This document shows, in pieces, positions 36,201 through 45,200 of a DNA stretch of 64,000 nt (positions within the stretch are counted from its first letter, which is position 1; every line of letters begins with the position of its first letter). The stretch is from contig WBMW01003830.1 of NCBI GenBank assembly GCA_013396635.1, forward strand, positions 2,468,845-2,532,844, written 5' to 3'. The notes below the pieces were generated by a model. That model made no database searches. It was not told where the DNA came from and was given only the letters and a program-made list of their open reading frames with translations. The DNA is from Penelope pileata (taxonomy: Eukaryota; Chordata; Aves; Galliformes; Cracidae). The position numbers were made by a program, and so were the translations under genes.

Positions 36201-39200
36201 CAGAGGTTTCTTCCTGAAAAAAACCTGAAAAATACTTGTAGAAGTACAACCTACTGCACCGTGCCTGGTGCAAGCAGACCCTTGGTGTCCTGTGGGCAGC
36301 TGGAGCTGGGCGGTTCCCACCCAGCACTGCTGCTGTTGTTGCAGTGAGGCTTCCCTTAGGGCTCGCTTACCCCGAGGTTGTTACCCTTCCCTTCTTCTGC
36401 CAGTAATTTGGGGCTTAGAGCCCCAGCAGTCATGGATCAGAAGTGAGACTGTTAGCAATGCTAGCAGGTAAACATGAAAAGCCCAAAGATGTGCGGAGAG
36501 GAAGGTGAGATATTTCTTTCAGACGATCTGCTTAGTTGCTGCTTTCAGGAAACCCATTCCATTTTGCATTTCAGCACATGCTGTCACAGGAAATTCTCAG
36601 CAGTTTGGTTTACCAAAAACCTCAGCTAAAAAAAGATACCATTCCCCCCGACCTCCCCAGCAGAAGTATTCTTGTTTACTTAAAGCTTTAGAAAGTGATC
36701 TCGTTTTTGTCACTGTAAATTACCTGCAGCAGAGTGAGAATGTATGCTGGATTTTGCCATCGCCGTGATCCTTATATACCCATGGAACCACCTAGGAAAA
36801 AGCAGTGGTTTTCCAGTCTGACCTTTGGTTAGCACATGCAAAGCTTTTTCTTGGGAAAGGGACTTGAAGCAGACTATGGTACAGTGATCTGAACCCTTTT
36901 TACCCACTTTATCCCGTAAAACTGAAGGTAAAAAGACTGTGCTTAAGCCAAAAATTTCACGAACTATGAGCTTCAGGGTGTGCTGGAAGACAGGACTCGT
37001 GTCCTTTCAAGTTCTCCACTTCGAGTAAGTCACAGCAGCTGCAATTTTAAACACATCTTTGAAACCAGGAAAACAGGAATATTTGAATTCCTTACTGTTT
37101 GGGTCCCTTTTAAAGCAATCACTCTAAAGTTGGTGTGTTTGATGCTCAGAACATCTGATTACTGACAAATTTTGAGCAACTCTTTGTAAGGCTGACCATG
37201 ACATCTATGTGCCTTAGTTTTGTATTTAGTTTTTATTTGTACTTAGTTTTTGTGCCAAATACAAAATCATGAGAAGATTGTATATATTAATGACTTGCCA
37301 TTATTTTCTGGTTGCTGCCCACAGGTGGTCAGGGGTTTGCAAGCAGCCCACGGGGATGGCAGCATCCACCTGTCACTCCACAGGAGCTGCCCACATACCA
37401 GGGCTAGTTGGAGCTCACACTAATCACTTCTTTTCAAGACCAAGCAATGGCCTTTAATAGGCTTCCCTGCAGCTCAGAGCTGTGTTGTAATCACCCAGGT
37501 AGTAATTGGCAGAGCTGCAGAGGCTTCTGGGAAAACAGCACTGAGCACCTTCAGACCATATGCGTCAGGCTGCTGCCTGCTTCTGGGGGTTTTATTCCTT
37601 TGCTTAATCTTTCTGGAGCCAATTGCCTTCATAAGCTGCTTAAAAATTGAAGAGACAGGGACATCGCCTGCCACAGTAGGTGTTTTCACTTTGAAACTGT
37701 TGATGAAAAATGAGAGGCATGTAGCCATTGTGTGACTTTTCCTTTTCTTTTGGCAAAGGAGACCAGCATCTGTAAGGCCCATTCCTACTGTAATAGGCAT
37801 GGTATGGAGGGGAAGAAGGTCCTTGGTGCAGGGCCAGTGTCCTAATGCACAGTTCTCGGGGTGTGCCAAGCACTGCAGCTGGAAACGTAATCAGTGACTA
37901 ATGAGCTTCCTGTCCTGCAAGAAGGACACCTGGCACCTCTCAGGTGCCAGGACCACATTATTTCTGACACAGAAGAAGAGTTTGTAAGTGGGCTCTGTGG
38001 ACAGATGCTGCCTGTCTGCCCCCTGAGGGACAGCAGTGTGTCCAGGGCTCTGGGAGCCTGAGGCACACTCAGCAACAGCCACAAGAGGCTCTTCTGAGGG
38101 ATGGGTGTAGATCCCAGGGCTGGTGCTGCTTAGCATGGGCTGCACAACTGAATGAAAAAGGATTGGCCTTAAGGTTTTAAGAAACTGAGCTGTGACCTCA
38201 GAGACCCTGACTGTAGCTGATCTAAGTCGCTTCATGTCTATTGTACTGTATTTCCCCACCAATAAATGAGATTAAGTTCCAGGAGAGTGAGACTGTGCTC
38301 CTGTTGGCATTTTGAACACACCAGAGATGGGCTGTTAGCTGGACAAGGTGCTCCTCCATTACTCTTAAAGCATGTGTACTGATTTGATACAACTTTTATT
38401 TTTATTGCAAAGGAACTGGTTCATCCAATCTGATGTTGTCAGCATTCATAGGGAGCACAACTTTGAGATAAGAACTCCCGTTTTAACTCCTTGCTGTGAC
38501 CCTAATGTCTCTGTCTTTGGTAGATATTATTGCAGTTTTCCAGGCAGCATGATTATCAATTATTATATATTGGAGTAGCAGTGCAAATTATTTAGAGTAC
38601 AATGTGTGTAAACTGTGCAGGCCTGGCTTGGGTTCAGTTGACTATCCTTGGGCTCAGGAGGAAGCCCAGAACTGAAGATGCATCTTTTTCGAAAAGACAA
38701 ACACCCAAACGGAGTACAGCTGTGCACTAAGACTGCGTGTACAGATCCAGCATTTGCACGTGAACAGATAAGCCGTGGCCAATGCATTTACTTGGTTCTT
38801 GGCAGCACTCTTGGATCAATGCTGAGCCTCATGTTACCTTCTTTCTTTTGAACTTCTGTGAACTACCCATCCCTCATTGTCTTTTGAGTTGGGTAATAGT
38901 CCAGAGATTTACCAAACCAGCTTTCCATAGATCTCTGCTTATGTACTTCTGTTTTTTGTGCAGAAATCTATTTCTCCATGTGGAGAATGAGAAGTGCTGC
39001 TACCTTCCTCTAAAGGTGTTTGAGTTCCAGAAATAAAAAATGCTGTGTAGGGAACCTGCTCCTGTAGGGAACCTGCTTCGACAGGGGTGTTGGACCCCAT
39101 CTCTGGAAGTCCCTTCTAACACGTACAGTTCTGTGATTCTGTGATAATATATTAATGCTGTTATTCATACTAAGTTTATTGTACAGAATGTTAACTAAAG

Positions 39201-42200
39201 ATGAAAAGATGTTGCATCTCTGCTGTCTGCAGAGGAGTTGTAATTCTGGATGCCTCTGTTCTTCTATAATCTATTGTGGTTCTTGTCATGGTACCAGAAG
39301 AAAACCCGTAATCACCGTCTGCTGTTGTACGTGGGCAGTACAAAGATACTACCCAACCTGGGAGCTTATGTGGCAGTTTTTCTGTGAGGTGGGCCGAGAT
39401 CTTATGTTTTTGACCAAACCAAGGAAAATTAATAGCCATTGTCACCAGAAAGCTCTCTGAGAGTCTCCAGCATTACCCTATATGTTAGGAGTGTAAAGAC
39501 CCCCATTCTCTTCTTCTGTACGTACCACAATCCCAGCCTGCTCCTGCGGAGGCAATCAAACAATTCACCCTGGAAGGCACGACACTTAAATGCAGTTTGA
39601 GCAAGACCAGTTATTGTCCTTTGTGGCCTCTTTTCCTCCTCCCAGCAGCCCACCAATACCTCAAGGTTAGACCTGTTGCACCCAGCAGATGCTTGTTGCT
39701 CTTGTTGCTATGCTCCAAAGCCCTCTCTGATCTAGGTGATGTAAAAATACAACCTCCTTTTCCCTGAAAATGCCAAGGAAAAGAGAGAAATCTTTTGCAA
39801 ATGAACCACTGTTTTCTTCCCTTAAACCACATTCTTGTATTGTCAGCATTCAAGTGTGGAAATGTGTGGTACCGTGGTTGAAACAAGGGATGTGAGTCAC
39901 GAGTCCTGAACGTGTATATCCCAATTCCTTTCCCAAGTTGCTGCCTGACCTTGGGTAGGCGACATGACCTAGCAGTCTCTCCTCACTTCCTTCCCTCTAG
40001 GAGCTTCATCCATCAAAGCTGGCAGCAAAGAAGTAAATGGTGCATCATGAGTGCAGGTTTAGGTTTGGCTTAAGCAAGATATTTGTCAGGTTTGGGTGGG
40101 GTTTGATCTGGCATGGCTATACTTTGAGACTGGTAGTGAGCATCCAGTATGACTGATGGACCATGACTTTGTTATGCTTTGATGTCACCCATTTCTGTTC
40201 CCTTCATCATTTCAGCTTCTTAGGGCTCAGAACCAACAGGCTTTATGGTCTGCACTAGGAGATATTTCAGTCACAACCTCAGCAAGGTCCAAGACGTGAT
40301 GTTTTGTGCTTTCCTGCAAAAAAGCTTGTGACTCTGGCCCTTCCTTCAGGAGGTGTCTGTAGCCTGCTGCTGCATTTTCTTGCTAAGACAGAGCTAGAAA
40401 AAACATGCAGCTCTCTGCTGAACGGAGTGTGATGCAAAGTATTTAAATAACCCTGTCTTCGTTACTGGGATAGATTCTCCATGTCACCTGCTGTGTTGTC
40501 CTTTCCTTATGTGCCTAACCTGGAGAAGTGGTAGCAGGCATGTGAGAGTCGGGTTGTAGGGATATGCTCAGCATGAAGTTCATTTTGCTGAAGGGTCCTG
40601 GTCCCAGCTTAAAAGGGCCAATTTCTCTGGTTGAGCTATTCCTCCATCCAGTTCTTAGAACTGGCTGCTTTCTCCTGGCATAGGTTGGCGGTGGCCCACT
40701 TCTCTCCCATGTGCTGCTGCACTGGACTTTAAACTGAGTGGATTGCTCCCAGAGGACCCATCCCTGGTTTTAAGCAGTGCTGTGAGCTGGGGAGCAGTGT
40801 CTGCCGATGTGCACGTCAGGCTGGGCTGTAAGCAGGTTTCTGCTGCCTCTTGGATCTTTGTGCTTTTGCATTCATCTTGTAATTTTCAATTTTTTAATTT
40901 ACCTACAGCCATTAAAGGGAGCTCACTGTTAGCATATGAGTGATCTATAACCCACAGTGTACTGATTTCCTTCCCCACCAAGAGTTCCATCATAAACGGA
41001 GGGACCAGAAATGTTACCAGTTTGTACCTAAAGATGCCAAATAACACTCAGTTAAGACGGGTGAAATTAATTTTCTTTTTAAAAGCAGTACTGAAGAAAA
41101 TTATATTCTTATTGCTGGACACCCCTGCTTTACTGGATCTTACTTTCAAAATCCTCTTCTCTTCAGTCAACCCCATTTTCTCTTACCTGTTCATAGTTTT
41201 GATTGACATAATTTTGGACATCAACTCTGAACTGCCAAATATATCCCCAGAAAATTGTCACTGATAGGAGAGGACCTATCAAACCGGAAGATCTTTCAAG
41301 AGCCAAACTCCCATACAAACAAATATTTTACGGTAATTACATTGTTTTGATTTGAGACCTAATAACTGAAAATGGCTACATATTAAAAAAATAAAAAAAA
41401 TAAAAAAAATTACGAGTTAATAAATTAAACATCAATAATTAATGCAATAACCACAGCATTATTTAACAATTAAATTTTAATCATCACCATTAATTATAAT
41501 TACCAATTAATTATACATTCAGTATTTATTGAACTGAAAGCATGACCAGCCACCAAACTGCTGATACAGGAATCTCTGACGTTTCTAGTATTTTATTTTT
41601 CAACACAAAAGCAATATCTCAGTCCCAAATATAAGAGCAGGAGTTCATAAAAGTTATTGGACTGTGCCTGAAGCCAGACAGGCTTGGGTTTTATGTGACA
41701 AACTGTTTCAGTGGTTCACTAATTTCTAGCCTGTGTGCTGCAGGGTAATCAGTGCAATTCCCAGGAAATCCGTGAAGGTTTTAATAAGCCATGGCATGTT
41801 CAGTGCACAGTCAGCATGAAGCAGTGCAGTGTGAGGAAGCTTTTGGCAAAGGTTGCTTCACATTGATCCTGGCTGCCGAGGAGCCAGCTGCTAACCCTGA
41901 TCCTTGCCCAGCGGACTCAAGAAGTGGGAGCTCCGTACCTCCCTAGTTTGGCTCTATCTCTGTACAATGACTATCCATAATCTGCCTCATCCATAAACAG
42001 AGTAAAAAAGCCTCCTGTACTGTTGCTGGTTTAGGGCAACCAGTGAAGGTGCTTTTGCTAAAATGTTTTTGTTCTTTTAATCATTGTCCTCTAATTTTTT
42101 CCAAAATTCAACTTTTACAAAAATTGACTTTAAAGGTATATACTGGGTCTTTGGGTCAGAGTATTCAGTTAGCTAAGGCGATTGACTCTTTGTAGATGCT

Positions 42201-45200
42201 AGCTCTTCAACATCTTCTGTTGCCATAGGTTTGGAGTTTTAGCATTCCTTTTGTATTTACTGTGCTTTGCTCTCTTGGCTTTTCAACTAGAATAAAAACT
42301 TGAATCTGTTCTGTTGAGATTTAGAACTCCACTTCTGCACTGAGCCTATTGGTAGATACTTAGGAAGTGAGGCTAAATGCTAACAAACCAAATCTGTATA
42401 TATATATATTTTAATTTCATGGTCTCATGTTTCAGACAACTATGGGAGGACCCCCAAACTTTGAAGGAACTATTTTTTAATTCATTCTAAAATGTAAAGA
42501 CAAATATTGCATTTTTCCAAAATCAAAGACTAAGAAATTTCAGTAAACATTTAATTGAAACCAATTCCTCCTTAGTCAGATACTGAGTCTGCTAGTCAAA
42601 ACTGGGGCACAGAGACTCCATAAGCAAAAATGAGGGTGAACAAAAACCCGCGTAAAATTTGTAATGGGAAGGCTATCTTTTATTAGGTCAATTAATGCAG
42701 CTAAAAGAAGGAACAGGCTGCTTTAGTGTGCACAAACACTCCAGCGTGCACAGAGATGAAACTGGATTTGATTTTTTGTTAAATAAATATCCAAGTGTTT
42801 ATTGAAATGAACAGAGTGAAGTGACAGCTACTGGCAGATGGGGTGGATTTTTAAAATACTTTTTTCTGAGGTGCTCTTAGTATCAGGGGTGAGGAGACTT
42901 GCCCATGACACTGTGAATTGCCTGGGTCCTTTTAACAGAGTTGCTCCTTTCTATTGAAATCTTGTGGAGTAAAAGCTAAAGATTTTGGAGGGAACGAGCA
43001 CTGGGGAGTGTTGTACTGAGCAGTGTGATGAAACTAGCCCAGAAACAAGATGCAGCAGCCTTCAAGAGGTTCCTCCCTTCCTTCCCCCCTGCCAAACCAC
43101 ACACAAAAACACATCCTAGGTGGTCGAGGAGGCATTGCCTTGAAGTACAAAGTGCCTGAATTGCACATGTGGTTGTTACACTGGGATAAAAGCTGGAGTT
43201 GGGACAAGGGCAGATCCCGCTGCTTCAGTATTTGTACTTTTTGAAAAGCCAATTTGGCGAACAGCGCAACAAGAGCCTAACAAGTGGATGGACATATGGG
43301 GAGGCAAAATAATTGTGCATTAGGAAGACCGTGCAGATGTGAGCTGAAGCAAGGGCGTAGCTCCATATGGCGCAACGCTGACCTTCAGTTGGCGCCTGAA
43401 TGACGGCACGCAGCGTGGGTCGCTCCGTCTGAGGGATGCTCTACCGGGAGAGGGGCTGAAACCAGGCAAAACTGGATTTACGCAGATCATCTGCTTCCTA
43501 GAAAACAATAAAGCAGCCACTGACAGCTGTTGTGCCTGAGATCACTGTGGTATTCCCGCATCTTGCAGCTCTGACCCTTCCCTAAAGCACTTACTATATA
43601 CCATGCTTCTGCAAAAAAATACTGTGACCGCTGCTGATGCGGTGGTGGCTCTTGATCCCTGTTAATCCCCTACACAAGAAGAACAGAGATGAGTGTGCAG
43701 GAAACCTTTGGAATAATGTCTTAATATTTCTGTCCATGGTTTCTGTGTTTTAAGAGCCTCCAAACGTATTTGGAGAGGAAATTACTTAATCCTTTCACAT
43801 ACAGGGTATTAAGAATCTTGTGGTTACTTTAAGAAATGGTTTATCTATTTAAGAAACTGTCACAACTTTTTTTTGAAGCTAATCCTGGGGAGATGTGCCT
43901 GCTAGGCAGAATTGCTGTGGCATTTTGTTGTTAGGAAAGCATAGTGAGTGCGGGGCTTAATTCTTCAACCTGGAAATCCTTTGGTGAAACACACTAGACA
44001 AGTTCAAACTGACTTATGATTTATTGTCATTTGTTCCTACCTTTCCCTTTTGGCTGTTAATCCTAACTGTGGCTGGAAGTTCGGCCTCGATTTATCAATG
44101 GCCGCTTGAAGTGCTCAGGAGGATTTGCTCCAGTATTCACCAGAAGCCTTTGATGTATGAGATTGTAGGCTAACACCGGTAATCTTTTGTGAGGAAGTGT
44201 CACAACACATACATCGATCAGCCGAGCCTCTGTCTGTCAGACCCTCCCAACCCAACCGTATTTTTCCTGACACAATGCGGCGCATGGCCTTTAAATTACC
44301 CATCTGTCTGACAAATCAGCGAGTGTGGCAGAAACTGGCAGCAGCTTGACGTCGCCTATCACTTTAACTGAAGTGAAAGTAATGCAAACAGATTTATGGG
44401 ATCCCCTTTGATTATAGACTATGAATATATTTGGAATTGATGTTTGGGGGAAAGACAACAGAGGCAGCAAAGGCTTGTAGGCAAAAGCACTAGTGCATTT
44501 GTTCTGGGAGATGGGTCTGTTTTCTTTTTTCCCTCCCCTTATGTTGCATCTCATCTGAATACCTCTGACTTTTTTTTTCCTTAAGTAATTATTTTGCTAT
44601 TCTAAATTCATAAACTTAGAAAATCAAGGCTGAATTTTCTTAAATGTATTTGCAGTGTAGCTATTAAATTTATCTGTACCGTTCATTGCCTAGCAGTAAA
44701 TACTGCTGAATTTCAAAGTGTGCTTTGAATGCAGTGGAGCACAACAGAAGATAAATGACAGTTTTAGGCTGACAAGGATGGCCGCTCACTGCAGTGCTGG
44801 GAAGGACTTGAACTCTGTGACAGTGCAGCAAAGCACTGACTTGTGGGTTTTTTGATTCAGTGGTATATCTTTGCAGAAGTCACCAAGACCTGGGCTTTTG
44901 CCCATTGATGCCTCCATGCATCTGGCCACAGCGCAGTGTTGCCTTGAACCGCGTTCGTAAGTGAAGTCTGCTGTGACAAGCCTGCTTTTTTAGAAAGAGG
45001 ATTTTATCCTACTTATTGAGGCTGTTGTTTTAGTGGTGGATTTGTGATGGTGAAAACTGGGACTGAGAACTACTGAGTACATCTTATGTACAGGCAACAA
45101 CATGTCCATTCAAAGAGCTCTTGGCTGCAGCTGAGCTCTTGAAGGCCTGAGCCATCCAGTCCAAGTAAGTGGTAGGGTGGTACCATTTGGGCGTTAGTAC

